In this document: positions 19,298 through 28,225 of the stretch, one piece after another
Numbering within the stretch: position 1 is the stretch's first letter
How the letters are laid out: each line of letters starts with the position of its first letter
Assembly (NCBI RefSeq): GCF_001957125.1
Contig: NZ_MPHJ01000007.1
Coordinates: 213,596-277,595, forward strand
Length of the DNA stretch: 64,000 nucleotides
DNA from: Shewanella sp. UCD-KL12
GTDB taxonomy: Bacteria; Pseudomonadota; Gammaproteobacteria; Enterobacterales; Shewanellaceae
Direction of reading: 5' to 3'
Notes under the pieces: generated by a model
What the model was told of the DNA's origin: nothing
Seen by the model: only the letters and a program-made list of their open reading frames with translations
Database searches by the model: none
Position numbers and translations under genes: made by a program

Positions 19298-20122
19298 ATG
19301 GATTCAGCTGCATTACTCAGTCATATCGATGAGTTACCACGTTTACCTAAGGCGGTCAGTGAGCTATTAGATCTTGTCAATAACGACGGTGCTTCAGTCG
19401 CCGATATCACTGAGAAGATCTCTCATGACCCTCTTGTTAGCGCCAGAATATTACGTTTAGTGAACTCTGCGCATTATGGGCGCAGCAGAGAAGTTGGCTC
19501 TATTGATGAGGCGGTAGTTCGATTGGGGATGCAAACCCTCAGAACCTTAGTGATAGCCTCTGCCGTTATTGGCGCGGTACCCACGATTGCAGGTATCGAA
19601 CTCGGAGAGTTTTGGGGGCAGACTTTTGAGGTTTCTCTGTATGGTCAAGAGCTCGCGAAGCGCTCCGATACGCCTGCTGATACTGCTTTTACCTGCGGTA
19701 TTTTACATGATATTGGCGACCTACTCATTGCAACGATAGAGCCTGATAAGTCAGTCAAAATTCGTGAGGCTGTGGAGCGTGGTGAAAATAAGTGTCAGGT
19801 AGAGCGAGATATATTGGGTTACGAGTCGCCTGAGGTTGCCGCATTGCTGGCTAAAAACTGGAAATTCTCCTCTGAACTCGTTCAAGGGATAAAATATCAA
19901 AACCACCCAGAGCAAGCTGACCCTTATTCGAAACAGGCGGCACTGTTAGCCCTATCCCATATGATTATTGATGATTGGGACTTGATTGATGAAAATGAGA
20001 GAACAAGCTGGTTGTCTCAACAGGCGATCTCTCTTGGTCTGAAGATGGAAGTCGATGGACTGCAGGATAAAATTGAGTCGCTCAGGGGAAAAGGTTTTGA
20101 TATCGCAAAACAGCTAACTTAG
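19298..20122 (+). CDS. HDOD-domain signalling protein
   Basis: This 274-residue protein consists almost entirely of one HDOD domain, a catalytically modified HD fold used in bacterial signalling. Typical segments are LPRLPKAVSELLDLVNNDGASVADITEKISHDPLVSARILRLVNSAHYG near residues 10-58 and HDIGDLLIATIEP near 130. The ATG at 19298 is chosen for the GCGGAG site eight bases upstream; the frame is open 17 codons further but without a ribosome-binding site. No GGDEF or receiver domain is attached. Stand-alone HDOD proteins often regulate c-di-GMP or chemotaxis pathways, but this target is unknown. Confidence 0.88.
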   Translation: MDSAALLSHIDELPRLPKAVSELLDLVNNDGASVADITEKISHDPLVSARILRLVNSAHYGRSREVGSIDEAVVRLGMQTLRTLVIASAVIGAVPTIAGIELGEFWGQTFEVSLYGQELAKRSDTPADTAFTCGILHDIGDLLIATIEPDKSVKIREAVERGENKCQVERDILGYESPEVAALLAKNWKFSSELVQGIKYQNHPEQADPYSKQAALLALSHMIIDDWDLIDENERTSWLSQQAISLGLKMEVDGLQDKIESLRGKGFDIAKQLT

Positions 20123-20149
20123 CCGTTAAAGTTTAGTCGTTATAGTTTC

Positions 20150-20176
20150 AGGAGAGTACGTCGGTGCTCTCCTTTG
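20150..20176 (+). terminator. Intrinsic terminator after the HDOD gene
   Basis: The stem AGGAGAG/CTCTCCT, extended inward by G-T pairing, is followed by TTGTTCTTTTTT. It lies about 28 bp after the stop codon. Confidence 0.8.
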
Positions 20177-20213
20177 TTCTTTTTTATCGTCTAACTACCA
20201 GCAGAATTGAATG

Positions 20214-20663
20214 CTACTGACTCTCAATAGCAAGATTACGCATCTGTATCAGTTCGCTGTGCTTTAAATAGAGCAGTTCTGAAACTCTTCTAATAATTTG
20301 ATCTTCATATTGGCAAAGTTGGCCATCTGCATAAGCCATTTTCCACATCGACAGTATCAATTTCTGCTTTTGCTCAACACTGCATTGCTCATTAATCTCT
20401 TTGGTAAACTCATAAAGGGACGTGGAGTCACCCTGAATCTTTTTCGCTTCAGCAATGAGTTCATTGGCTTCAGCGAGTGTTAGAGAAAATGAGTTGGTAA
20501 GCAGCTCAGGAAGTAGACTCGCTTCCTCATCTTCTAATGTCTCATCTGCAAAAACGACTTCAAGCAGTAAGCTTACAGAGGCTAACTTGAGTTGATGGGC
20601 CTTCTCTTCAGGAGAAACAGCTTGGGAGTGTGAATTAAGAAATTGTTTTAGTTTGGCCAGCAT
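20214..20663 (-). CDS. TerB-family (tellurite resistance B-like) protein
   Basis: This 149-residue soluble, helical, acidic protein resembles the TerB/DjlA-N fold. Characteristic are the repeated acidic turns VFADETLEDEEASLLPELL near residue 36 and MAYADGQLCQYEDQIIRRVSELLYL near 108, which can bind metal in TerB relatives. The ORF stands alone on the minus strand, convergent with the HDOD gene. Despite the name, single-gene TerB-like proteins are not known to give tellurite resistance, and the function here is unknown. Confidence 0.75.
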   Translation of the reverse strand: MLAKLKQFLNSHSQAVSPEEKAHQLKLASVSLLLEVVFADETLEDEEASLLPELLTNSFSLTLAEANELIAEAKKIQGDSTSLYEFTKEINEQCSVEQKQKLILSMWKMAYADGQLCQYEDQIIRRVSELLYLKHSELIQMRNLAIESQ

Positions 20664-20794
20664 CTATTTACCTACTAAATGATTGAGTGAGCATCAACTC
20701 TTAGAGTGACGCTGAACGGAAGAGTTCCAATATGAGTCAGATCGTAGAAGGTCATCATCAATTCAGCGACAGCTCGTCTCATTGATTTAACAAC

Positions 20795-21313
20795 TTAAAG
20801 GATAGCGCCCAGTCCTTTCATCAGAAGGTCAGTGGTTCCATCGCCCGCATTTGCATCTAAATAACCTTTCACTATATCAACCATAGGTGCAGCAAGCTCT
20901 TTAGAGATACCTAGCTTTTCAAACGCATCATAAACTTGAGCACCACCTTGTAGAGAGCTACCCAGATCACCAGCTTTTGAAAGTAGGCCAGACATTCCTG
21001 AGTCATTGTCTACCGCTGGAGCTGCAGATAAGAGTCCATCGATACCTGGAATCGCACTAGCGATAGAGGAGAACTCACCACTTCCAAGGCTAGATTTTGC
21101 CAGAGATAGCAAGCTGCCAAGGCCGCCTTCCGCTTGTGTTTGATTAAGTCCTAGCTGAGACATAACGCTACCGACTAGATCATTGTTTTGTGTCTGAGTC
21201 GCTTGTGGCTTAGTTTCTTCTTTTGAAGTCAGATCATCAAACCACCCTGCAGTTGCAGGTAAGCTTAAAGATACACTCGTAATGATGAGACCAATAACAG
21301 CAGATAATTTCAT
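20795..21313 (-). CDS. Secreted DUF2780-like protein
   Basis: This 172-residue protein has a clear Sec signal peptide (MKLSAVIGLIITSVSLSLPATAGW). The body is rich in Gly, Ser, Ala and Leu with segments such as SQLGLNQTQAEGGLGSLLSLAKSSL and YDAFEKLGISKELAAPMVDIVKGYL. This resembles the DUF2780 (VcgC/VcgE-like) family of exported gammaproteobacterial proteins. The ribosome-binding site GAAGGG lies just before ATG. Function unknown; location probably periplasm. Confidence 0.7.
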   Translation of the reverse strand: MKLSAVIGLIITSVSLSLPATAGWFDDLTSKEETKPQATQTQNNDLVGSVMSQLGLNQTQAEGGLGSLLSLAKSSLGSGEFSSIASAIPGIDGLLSAAPAVDNDSGMSGLLSKAGDLGSSLQGGAQVYDAFEKLGISKELAAPMVDIVKGYLDANAGDGTTDLLMKGLGAIL

Positions 21314-21495
21314 TTTTTCCCTTCCAATGGTGTATTAGTTTGACTCTTGTCCATATTCTAGCTTTTTTAACATTAATTTTGCATCTATTTTACCAAGTGG
21401 CTGAGGTAATCAAGCATTCGTCGGTGCAAAAAATATCAAATTTCGGTATCCTGTGAGCCCTGTTTTGCTTTTTTAATTATCTATTGGAAACACGC

Positions 21496-22221
21496 ATGTC
21501 ATTGTCTGCGATATTAACAGAAGCTTTTAACTTCTTTCGTAATCATATTAGCCAGTTAGCGGCCTTAACTGTACCGATTCTGTTTATTCAAGTTGGTATT
21601 CAGTTATGGCTAGGTATGGAGATTGGAAGTGCCGATATAGAGAACCCTCAATTTGGTGGTTCACACATGGCTGCAATGATGGCCCTATTGCTGGTATTTT
21701 CGCTTTTAATTGCCGCGTTGACCATCTTCTTGGAGATCCGATCTCAAGGTCATGAAGCGAGTACATTATTGATATTGAAAACCAGTTTAAACTTTGTGCC
21801 TGGTTTATTGTTGGCTGGTGTTTTTTCTGGTTTAGCTATTTTGGCTCCAGTGATGATATTTGCCGCTTTTGGTCCTCTGTGGTTGATAGGCTTAACCATG
21901 AGTATCTACATATTTGCTCGATTAGCTTTTGTAAACTTTATGATTATTGTTGAGCGTTTAACACCGTTCGAAGCGATTAAAGCCAGTTTCAAATTCAGTG
22001 GCCCAATCGCATTTAAAACTTTGATGGTGTTGATGTTATACATTCCTCTGTCACTGGTTGGCGGCTCTCTCTCAGCTCTTGTGCAATCTGTCGGTGTGCC
22101 ACTTCAGCTTATTGTCGAAGTGTTTATTGCTTTCATGGGGCTATTTGTAAACGTCGCACTATTTCGCTTGTATATGGTGTCACGTCCAAAGCCTGCTGAA
22201 TCAATAGATGAAGAAGTTTAA
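21496..22221 (+). CDS. Multi-pass inner-membrane protein, YciC-like
   Basis: This 241-residue protein has about five or six hydrophobic segments, beginning MSLSAILTEAFNFFRNHISQLAALTVPILFIQ, and contains the segment IIVERLTPFEAIKASFKFS. That resembles the YciC/UPF0259 family of inner-membrane proteins of unknown function. The frame opens at TTG 21484, but the ATG at 21496, with GGA seven bases before it, is the better start. It is followed 73 bp later by the Sel1-repeat gene. Function unknown. Confidence 0.72.
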   Translation: MSLSAILTEAFNFFRNHISQLAALTVPILFIQVGIQLWLGMEIGSADIENPQFGGSHMAAMMALLLVFSLLIAALTIFLEIRSQGHEASTLLILKTSLNFVPGLLLAGVFSGLAILAPVMIFAAFGPLWLIGLTMSIYIFARLAFVNFMIIVERLTPFEAIKASFKFSGPIAFKTLMVLMLYIPLSLVGGSLSALVQSVGVPLQLIVEVFIAFMGLFVNVALFRLYMVSRPKPAESIDEEV

Positions 22222-22294
22222 GGTGTAACACTTTTAGGGCTTAAGTTCGTTCATTAGAAATGACACTTAAGCTCTAAAAATATGGAGCTGCGCT

Positions 22295-23707
22295 GTGCTT
22301 ACCGATGTCGAATTTGTTACTCAATTCTCTGCTGATTTAGGTCATGATTATGGCGTAGCTAAAAGCTATGTAAGAGATGTTCCTACTCAGGCTTTACTGT
22401 TAATTCGCAGTTTCACCCATAAGCTCACAGATCAACTGGCTGAAGCTAAAGGGGTGAAGTTCGACAGTCCAAACCTTTACGACAGAATTGAGACACTTAA
22501 CAGTAAGCGTGTCGTTGATGTGCGTATTGCCCGTGCACTGCATAAGCTCAGAGGAGACGGTAATCGCGGTGCCCATCCTGAAAAATATCACTTAACTGCT
22601 GAGCAGTTACTGGCGTTAAGTGAAAAGTCTATCGGTAAACTGCTTAAGCTTGTTGAGTCACTATTTAAACAGGTGACGGGTAAGCCTCTTCCTAAATATC
22701 AATTTGAACCTTTCGACTCACTGGCTGGCCGCGACCTCTGTTATCGCGCCATCATGAAAGGCGATTCTGAAGCTCAGTACTTAGTAGGAATGTCACTTAA
22801 AACGCGCGCCTTGATGCAGCAAGAGCAGGAGCAGGCGATTGAAGAGCTTGATGACTGTAAGCCTCAAGAATCTGGCTCAAGTGAGACCTTAATTAAGGCT
22901 CAATATTGGTTTGCACAAGCATCGGCTAAAGATATGAATGCCCTGCATGAGTATGGTGTTGCTTTAATCCATGGTTATGATGGTCAAGCAGACACCATTG
23001 CCGGTGAGCAGGCTATCACGCAGGCTGCACAGGCGGGAGTTCCTAACGCCATGGCGTTGCTCGGATATTTCTATCTAGTAGGCAGTGAAACCCTTACTGT
23101 GGATTTAGCCAAGGCTGAGGAGTACCTGCAACGGGCCGCCGATCTTGAACAATCAGAAGCCATGGCTAATTTAGGGGTGCTTTTTTATCAGCAAGGCGAC
23201 CTTATTAAGGCTAACTTTTTTATCTCCCAAGCGGCTAACGCTGGCTTTCCTCACGCACAATTTCATTTGGCACTGATGTTAGCCAATGGCGAAGGCGCTG
23301 AGGTTGATATGCTGGCGAGCGAGAGGTGGATGAAAGAGGCCGCCGAGCAAGGGCAGGTCGATGCCATGCTTTCTCGTGCTCAAGCTATATTGAACGACGA
23401 TAGCTCAGCGACAAATGAACTAGCCTTGGCTGAGAAGTACCTTCGTGAAGTGATCAAGTATGGCCATAGTGTCCCTGCGATGATTGAACTCAGTATCGCA
23501 CTAGCCGATGGTATGCTTGGACGAATTGATGTCGTTACATCTTCGGCGCTATTGAAGCTTGCAAAAGAGCGAGCTAACGAAGATGAGCTTGCGGTGATTG
23601 CTCCTCTGTGGGATTCGTTACTACAGCAAGTAGAAAATGTACTTTCAGTAGCCACCGCCCCCGATGAGCTCAACTCCCTTGAGCGTGCCAAAGAGCTTCT
23701 CTCTTAG
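22295..23707 (+). CDS. DUF4145-like / Sel1-repeat protein
   Basis: This 470-residue cytoplasmic protein has two parts. Residues 1-130 resemble the DUF4145 helical domain also found in restriction-associated proteins (YVRDVPTQALLLIRSFTHKLTDQLAE ... RALHKLRGDGNRGAHPEKY). The rest is a chain of Sel1-like (TPR-related) repeats, for example ANLGVLFYQQGDLIKANFFI and AQFHLALMLANGEGAEVDML. Such architectures serve as protein interaction scaffolds. Translation starts at GTG with a GGAG site. No mobile-element or defence neighbours are present, so a role in restriction is not supported. Confidence 0.75.
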   Translation: MLTDVEFVTQFSADLGHDYGVAKSYVRDVPTQALLLIRSFTHKLTDQLAEAKGVKFDSPNLYDRIETLNSKRVVDVRIARALHKLRGDGNRGAHPEKYHLTAEQLLALSEKSIGKLLKLVESLFKQVTGKPLPKYQFEPFDSLAGRDLCYRAIMKGDSEAQYLVGMSLKTRALMQQEQEQAIEELDDCKPQESGSSETLIKAQYWFAQASAKDMNALHEYGVALIHGYDGQADTIAGEQAITQAAQAGVPNAMALLGYFYLVGSETLTVDLAKAEEYLQRAADLEQSEAMANLGVLFYQQGDLIKANFFISQAANAGFPHAQFHLALMLANGEGAEVDMLASERWMKEAAEQGQVDAMLSRAQAILNDDSSATNELALAEKYLREVIKYGHSVPAMIELSIALADGMLGRIDVVTSSALLKLAKERANEDELAVIAPLWDSLLQQVENVLSVATAPDELNSLERAKELLS

Positions 23708-23813
23708 CTTTTCCTATACGCTAAACTTACCGATGAAAACATGTGAACTTGCTTTCTGCATACAATATGCAATATGTTACACTTGTATCTTTCAAGAATA
23801 TTAGGAGAGCGCA

Positions 23814-25091
23814 TTGCTGAAACATGCTGAAAATATGCTAGCGGATGATGTGTTGGTAGAGAAAAACCGTCAGTTAAATCTCAAGCTGAATGCTGTTGCT
23901 GAGCGATATGTCAGAATCGTCCTTGCTATTGGAATGCATGATCCATTTTATGTTGATGCTTATTATGGGCCAGAGATCTGGAGGACTGATTGTGAAAAGT
24001 TACCTCTTAACTCATTGCTCAAGGTGGCTAAGACTTTGGAGTCTGAGCTTGCTGAACTTGATTTGGTTGAGGTCGATACCAAGCTTGAGTCTCGCTATAG
24101 CTTCCTAAAGAAGCAGTTGTCATCTGTGGTGTACTATTTAGGGCATCTTTTGGGTGAGCTTGGGAGTTTTGATGTTGAATCTACCGGTTTATATGATACT
24201 CAAACGCAAAAATTTGAGCTTTGCTCATTTGAATCAATTCAAGATGAAATTGAGCTTTTATTACCGGGTAGTGGCTCACTCGCTGCACGGTTTGAGCAAT
24301 TTCGTTCGGCATTTATCGTACCTCAAGATAAAATCCCTGCAGTTTTTGAAGCCGCGGTAGATAAGGCTAGAGCATTAACTGGTGCTCATATTGCTTTACC
24401 GGAAGGTGAAAATTTTAGTATTGAGTTTGTTACCGATAAAATTTGGACTGCCTATAACTGGTATCAAGGTAATTACTCTAGCTTAATCCAGCTGAATCAA
24501 GATCAGCCGCTGTATATCGAACGTTGCTTAGAGCTGGCAAGCCATGAGGGGTATCCGGGACATCATGTATTCAACCTACTTCAGGAGCGAGATCTCGTTA
24601 GAAATGAGCAGTGGATTGAATATGCCGTATATCCACTCTACAGCCCCATCTCATTTCTATCAGAAGGCAGCGCGAATTACGGGCTAAGTTTGATTATGTC
24701 ACCTGACGATGTGCTCAGCTTTGAGCGTGATACCTTGATGCCACTGGCTGGAATTGAAGGGGATATCGAGAGGTACCATCAGGTATTAAGCTGCTATAAG
24801 AAGTTGGCTTATTTGGATAACTTAGTTTGTGAACAGCTTACAGATGGGCATATCTCAGTGCTTGATGCGCAAAATTTGTTGATTAAATACGGTTTGTATA
24901 CCCGTTCTCGAGCAGAGCAGAGGGTTAAGTTTTATCTCTCTAACCGATCCTATGTGATCAACTACAATCATGGTGAAGAGAGTGTCGCTAGGTGGGTTGA
25001 AAAGGGGGGAGAAACCAGAACATCTGAACGTTGGAAGCGTTTTGAAGCTCTGTTAAAGCGTCCCTTAGCCGCATCACAATTTAAGGTGTAA
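23814..25091 (+). CDS. DUF885-like putative metallopeptidase-related protein
   Basis: This 425-residue protein lacks a signal peptide. The segment ASHEGYPGHHVFN near residue 242 matches the HExxPGHH signature of the DUF885 family, which is thought to be peptidase-related. It also has YAVYPLYSPISFLSEGSANYG soon after, where the conserved glutamate of that family would lie. Translation most likely starts at TTG 23814, since AGGAGA lies six bases upstream; the first ATG is 21 bases further and too far from that site. Substrate unknown. Confidence 0.68.
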   Translation: MLKHAENMLADDVLVEKNRQLNLKLNAVAERYVRIVLAIGMHDPFYVDAYYGPEIWRTDCEKLPLNSLLKVAKTLESELAELDLVEVDTKLESRYSFLKKQLSSVVYYLGHLLGELGSFDVESTGLYDTQTQKFELCSFESIQDEIELLLPGSGSLAARFEQFRSAFIVPQDKIPAVFEAAVDKARALTGAHIALPEGENFSIEFVTDKIWTAYNWYQGNYSSLIQLNQDQPLYIERCLELASHEGYPGHHVFNLLQERDLVRNEQWIEYAVYPLYSPISFLSEGSANYGLSLIMSPDDVLSFERDTLMPLAGIEGDIERYHQVLSCYKKLAYLDNLVCEQLTDGHISVLDAQNLLIKYGLYTRSRAEQRVKFYLSNRSYVINYNHGEESVARWVEKGGETRTSERWKRFEALLKRPLAASQFKV

Positions 25092-25166
25092 CTCAGTTTA
25101 TTTGACTCAGGCTAACTCAATTAGCCTGAGGTGACGATGTTAAATATGGGCTTTAAGCTCGGATAT

Positions 25167-25520
25167 TTAGCTTGGATCGTGTTCGAAAGTACGACCTTGA
25201 TGAGGCTTAGCCTGTGGATGCTTATCGGCAAATGGGTGATCACTGAAAACACGATTTCCCTGCTCTTGTGTAAATTGATCCTGGCCAGCTTGGTCGCCAA
25301 ATGAGCGCTGCTGTTGCTGGAACCGGGCAAGCTGCTTCTTTAAAAATATTCTGCCGAAAAGGCTCAATAGTAAAAAGCTGATAGCACCTATAAGCAAGAC
25401 AAAAGGCAAAGCGATAAGGGTTAACGTGATAACTGCCAGACCGACTGCAAATGCCATCCAACCTTTGGCACCAGAAAATCTAGCCTGAAAAGGTGATTGC
25501 TGAAATTGACTGTAGATCAT
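25167..25520 (-). CDS. Small membrane protein with charged tail
   Basis: This 117-residue protein has two adjoining hydrophobic stretches (about residues 20-55, GWMAFAVGLAVITLTLIALPFVLLIGAISFLLLSLFG). A long polar tail follows, rich in Gln, Asp, Phe and His (QQQQRSFGDQAGQDQFTQEQGNR). It has a good GGAG ribosome-binding site and stands alone. No family recognised. It is probably an inner-membrane protein with a cytoplasmic tail. Confidence 0.6.
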   Translation of the reverse strand: MIYSQFQQSPFQARFSGAKGWMAFAVGLAVITLTLIALPFVLLIGAISFLLLSLFGRIFLKKQLARFQQQQRSFGDQAGQDQFTQEQGNRVFSDHPFADKHPQAKPHQGRTFEHDPS

Positions 25521-25721
25521 AATAACTCCAAAAATTTATCTGTATTGATTCTGCTTTTTTATTGACCAGATATCACGTTAAATTCAGTTAATCTGGCTTT
25601 GAAAATGTAACTAATTGTCAAAAACAAGCAGAAATCGCTTAATGTTTTTAATCTTATCAATGTGTTTATGATAAGCCATAAAGGGTTAATTTAAGCTGAA
25701 CGGGAAGAGGAGAACCCGTTG

Positions 25722-26684
25722 TTAACTGTCCTCAAAAGCCTCAGCGACACTCTTACAAATGGTCTCTCTTATCCACTTGTGTCCAGGCTCCTCATTGTTT
25801 CGGCTATTCCAAAGCAGCACATAAGCCAAAGGAATAAATTCAAATGGCAATGGTAACTCCACGAGTGGGTAGAGCTTTTGAGCATGTCGAGCGAAGCTTG
25901 AAGGCAAGGTAAAGATGAGATCGCTATGGGCACATACACTGGCAGCGCCATAGAAGTCAGGCACTGTAGTACTGAGCTTACGCCTATGCCCAGAGTTAGC
26001 TAAATGATAGTCCAATGCCCACCAGTCGTTACCTTCACAGCGAACTTGTACATGTGACATTTCGAGATAAATCTGTAAGTTCCACTGCCCTGTCGTGACT
26101 GCGGAGATGATGGGGTGGTTCTCTCTCACCAGACAGATCTGTTTATCGGTAAACAAAGTTTGATGCTCAATACCGTCAGCTAGCTTATCTATTTGAAAGT
26201 CAGATTGAGGGTGTAGATCGCGACCCGCAATGCCGAAATCGATCTGACCTTTCTGTAGAGCTTGCATTGATTGCTCCATCCAAACATAAGTATCTAACTT
26301 AAGGTTGGGGGCGGTATTAAGTAGCGGTCCGATGAAATAGGGCAGTAAGGTTTCATAGGCACTTTCAACCATAGCAAAGGAGAATTGGCGGTTACTACTC
26401 GCAGGAGTAAAGCTTGGTGGTTGTGTGAGCTGATAAAGCCCTTGCAGCATATCTGGAAGTTGCTGGCTTAAAAGTACCGCATGAGCCGTAGGGGTTAAAC
26501 CGTGAGCGGTACGATGAAACAGTGGATCGCCAAGAGTGTCGCGTAATCGGTTTAAGCTTTTACTCAGTGCTGATTGGCTTAGGTGAAGTCGGCTCGCAGC
26601 ACGGGTGACACTTTGCTCTTCTAGCAGTACTTGCAGTATCACTAATAGATTGAGATCGATGCGAGCCAAATTATCTAATTTCAT
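25722..26684 (-). CDS. LysR-family transcriptional regulator
   Basis: This 320-residue LysR protein has an N-terminal winged helix (LDLNLLVILQVLLEEQSVTRAASRLHLSQSALSKSLNRLRDTLGDPLFHRT-type segment near residues 10-60) and a periplasmic-binding-like effector domain. An AAGGAA site precedes the ATG. It is divergent from a Bcr/CflA-type efflux gene with an 85-106 bp gap, the usual LysR arrangement, so that pump is its likely target. Effector unknown. Confidence 0.9.
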   Translation of the reverse strand: MKLDNLARIDLNLLVILQVLLEEQSVTRAASRLHLSQSALSKSLNRLRDTLGDPLFHRTAHGLTPTAHAVLLSQQLPDMLQGLYQLTQPPSFTPASSNRQFSFAMVESAYETLLPYFIGPLLNTAPNLKLDTYVWMEQSMQALQKGQIDFGIAGRDLHPQSDFQIDKLADGIEHQTLFTDKQICLVRENHPIISAVTTGQWNLQIYLEMSHVQVRCEGNDWWALDYHLANSGHRRKLSTTVPDFYGAASVCAHSDLIFTLPSSFARHAQKLYPLVELPLPFEFIPLAYVLLWNSRNNEEPGHKWIRETICKSVAEAFEDS

Positions 26685-26790
26685 CAGTTATTCCTTAAAG
26701 GAAATTCAGTTCTGAAATTATACCATTTCTGTTCATATCATGGCTGAGCTAAAATGAAGTCATAGAATAATGCTACATCTAGAGAAAATT

Positions 26791-27993
26791 ATGCGTCGAA
26801 ATCTGTTACCCATTTTAATGTCTTTGGTGGTCTTAAGCCCGCTTGCCATCGACATCTATCTCCCTTCTATGCCTACGATGGCGACAGAGTTTTCTGTTTC
26901 AATGAGTGAAGTTCAGTCAACACTCGTACTGTTTCTTTTTGCTATGGGTGTAGGTCAGATCTTGATTGGCCCACTTGCAGATCGCTATGGTCGACGACCT
27001 GTTGCGATAGGTGGCGTACTACTTTATATGCTGAGTAGTTTGTTTGCTGCCGTTGCCATGGAGTTTCATTGGTTACAGCTGGCGAGAGTACTACAAGGTT
27101 TAGCAGCGTGCTCGACCTCGATTGTGGTATTTAGTGCGGTACGTGACTGCTTTTCTCCAAAAGAAGGTGCGCGTTACTACAGTTACCTTAATGGAGTGAT
27201 CTGTGTTATTCCTGCGTTAGCTCCAACACTAGGTGGCTTATTAGCGCTACAGTTTGGCTGGCGCTCGACCTTTATTTTTATGACGTTATACGCAATTGTA
27301 ATGATGCTAGTCGTCGGTTATCGATTACCAGAGACTCGCCCTAAGAATACAGTAACGACAGGGCCTTTATACCGTTGGGCTCGTTATAAGCCTGTGTTAG
27401 TTGAGCCACACTTTATGTTTTATGCCATCTGCTGTATGGCTGGCATGGCTGCGATTTTGAGCTATGTTTCATATGCACCAGTATGGATTATTGACACTTT
27501 AGGTATGTCAGAGCTGACCTTTAGCGGGTTATTCGGCCTAAATGCAGCAGTGAATATCGCAGCGTGTTTTCTTGCTCCTATGGTTATCTCTAAGCTTGGA
27601 AATCGTCCAACGGTTATCTTGGCACTGATAACTATGCTGGTATCGGCGCTACTACAGGTGCTTGTGCAAGTGTTGGGGCCACAAACAGGCTTAGCGGCAG
27701 CCCTGAGCTTCATGTTCCCTATGATGTTGCTTTGCGTCGGATTTGCACTTTTACTTGGCCCTGCGACGAGTATGGCATTGTCAGCATTTGGTGAGCGTGC
27801 AGGTACTGCAACCGCTATGCTAGGTTGCATTCAAATGAGCGGTGCATCCTTGCTCGCAGGTCTAGTACAGCAGACCAGTTTAACAGCGCCTTATGCGGTA
27901 GCACTTGTGATGGGGGGGTTAGCGATATCATTACTGTCTATGATGGCAATGTCTCGTTTAGACCACTGGCATCAAGAGCAACATGCGCATTAA
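26791..27993 (+). CDS. Bcr/CflA-type drug efflux transporter (MFS)
   Basis: This is a 12-segment major facilitator of the drug:H+ antiporter-1 group, close to Bcr/CflA. Motifs include SPLAIDIYLPSMPTM in the first segment and the MFS A motif GPLADRYGRRPV near residue 60. The motif-C-like region is seen near ARVLQGLAA. The frame is open from ATG 26770; the ATG at 26791 (MRRNLLPIL) is preferred because a GAGA site sits just before it. That gives 400 residues, the family's usual length. It is probably controlled by the divergent LysR gene. Substrate unknown. Confidence 0.86.
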   Translation: MRRNLLPILMSLVVLSPLAIDIYLPSMPTMATEFSVSMSEVQSTLVLFLFAMGVGQILIGPLADRYGRRPVAIGGVLLYMLSSLFAAVAMEFHWLQLARVLQGLAACSTSIVVFSAVRDCFSPKEGARYYSYLNGVICVIPALAPTLGGLLALQFGWRSTFIFMTLYAIVMMLVVGYRLPETRPKNTVTTGPLYRWARYKPVLVEPHFMFYAICCMAGMAAILSYVSYAPVWIIDTLGMSELTFSGLFGLNAAVNIAACFLAPMVISKLGNRPTVILALITMLVSALLQVLVQVLGPQTGLAAALSFMFPMMLLCVGFALLLGPATSMALSAFGERAGTATAMLGCIQMSGASLLAGLVQQTSLTAPYAVALVMGGLAISLLSMMAMSRLDHWHQEQHAH

Positions 27994-28066
27994 CACGAGT
28001 CGTTAGACTTTAGTTGCTAGAGCCTAGATGTTAGACGATAACTGATTATTTTAAGCAACACCCTTT

Positions 28067-28102
28067 GCCCGCCAACTGCTAACCACAGTAGCGGGCTTTT
28101 TT
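28067..28102 (+). terminator. Intrinsic terminator after the MFS gene
   Basis: The stem GCCCGC/GCGGGC, with inner pairing ACTG/CAGT, is followed by TTTTTT. It lies about 75 bp after the transporter stop codon. Confidence 0.8.
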
Positions 28103-28139
28103 ATACATGGCCCTGCTTACTTACAAGAGGTGTTCCAGT

Positions 28140-28225
28140 CATTTATTGCCATTCCCACCTTCCATGGCAGTCAGAGGTATTTATCCTCGGATGCCAAAGA
28201 TGGCATGCGAGGAAGGTATCAGTAG
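28140..28225 (-). other. Structured 3' region of the barrel-protein gene
   Basis: On the minus strand, directly after the stop codon of the barrel protein, nested inverted repeats are seen. ATGCCA/TGGCAT has a four-base loop near 28192-28207, GAGG/CCTC lies beside it, and the whole is flanked by CCTTCC/GGAAGG. No long T-run follows, so it may be a weak terminator or mRNA-stabilising structure. Confidence 0.4.

Noticed and set aside
20214..20663. Tellurite resistance gene
   Set aside because: It is a lone TerB-like protein without the terZACDE set; the name reflects fold similarity only.
22295..22700. Defence-type gene because of the DUF4145-like N-terminus
   Set aside because: No restriction, nuclease or other defence gene is nearby and the rest of the protein is Sel1 repeats, so a defence role is not supported.
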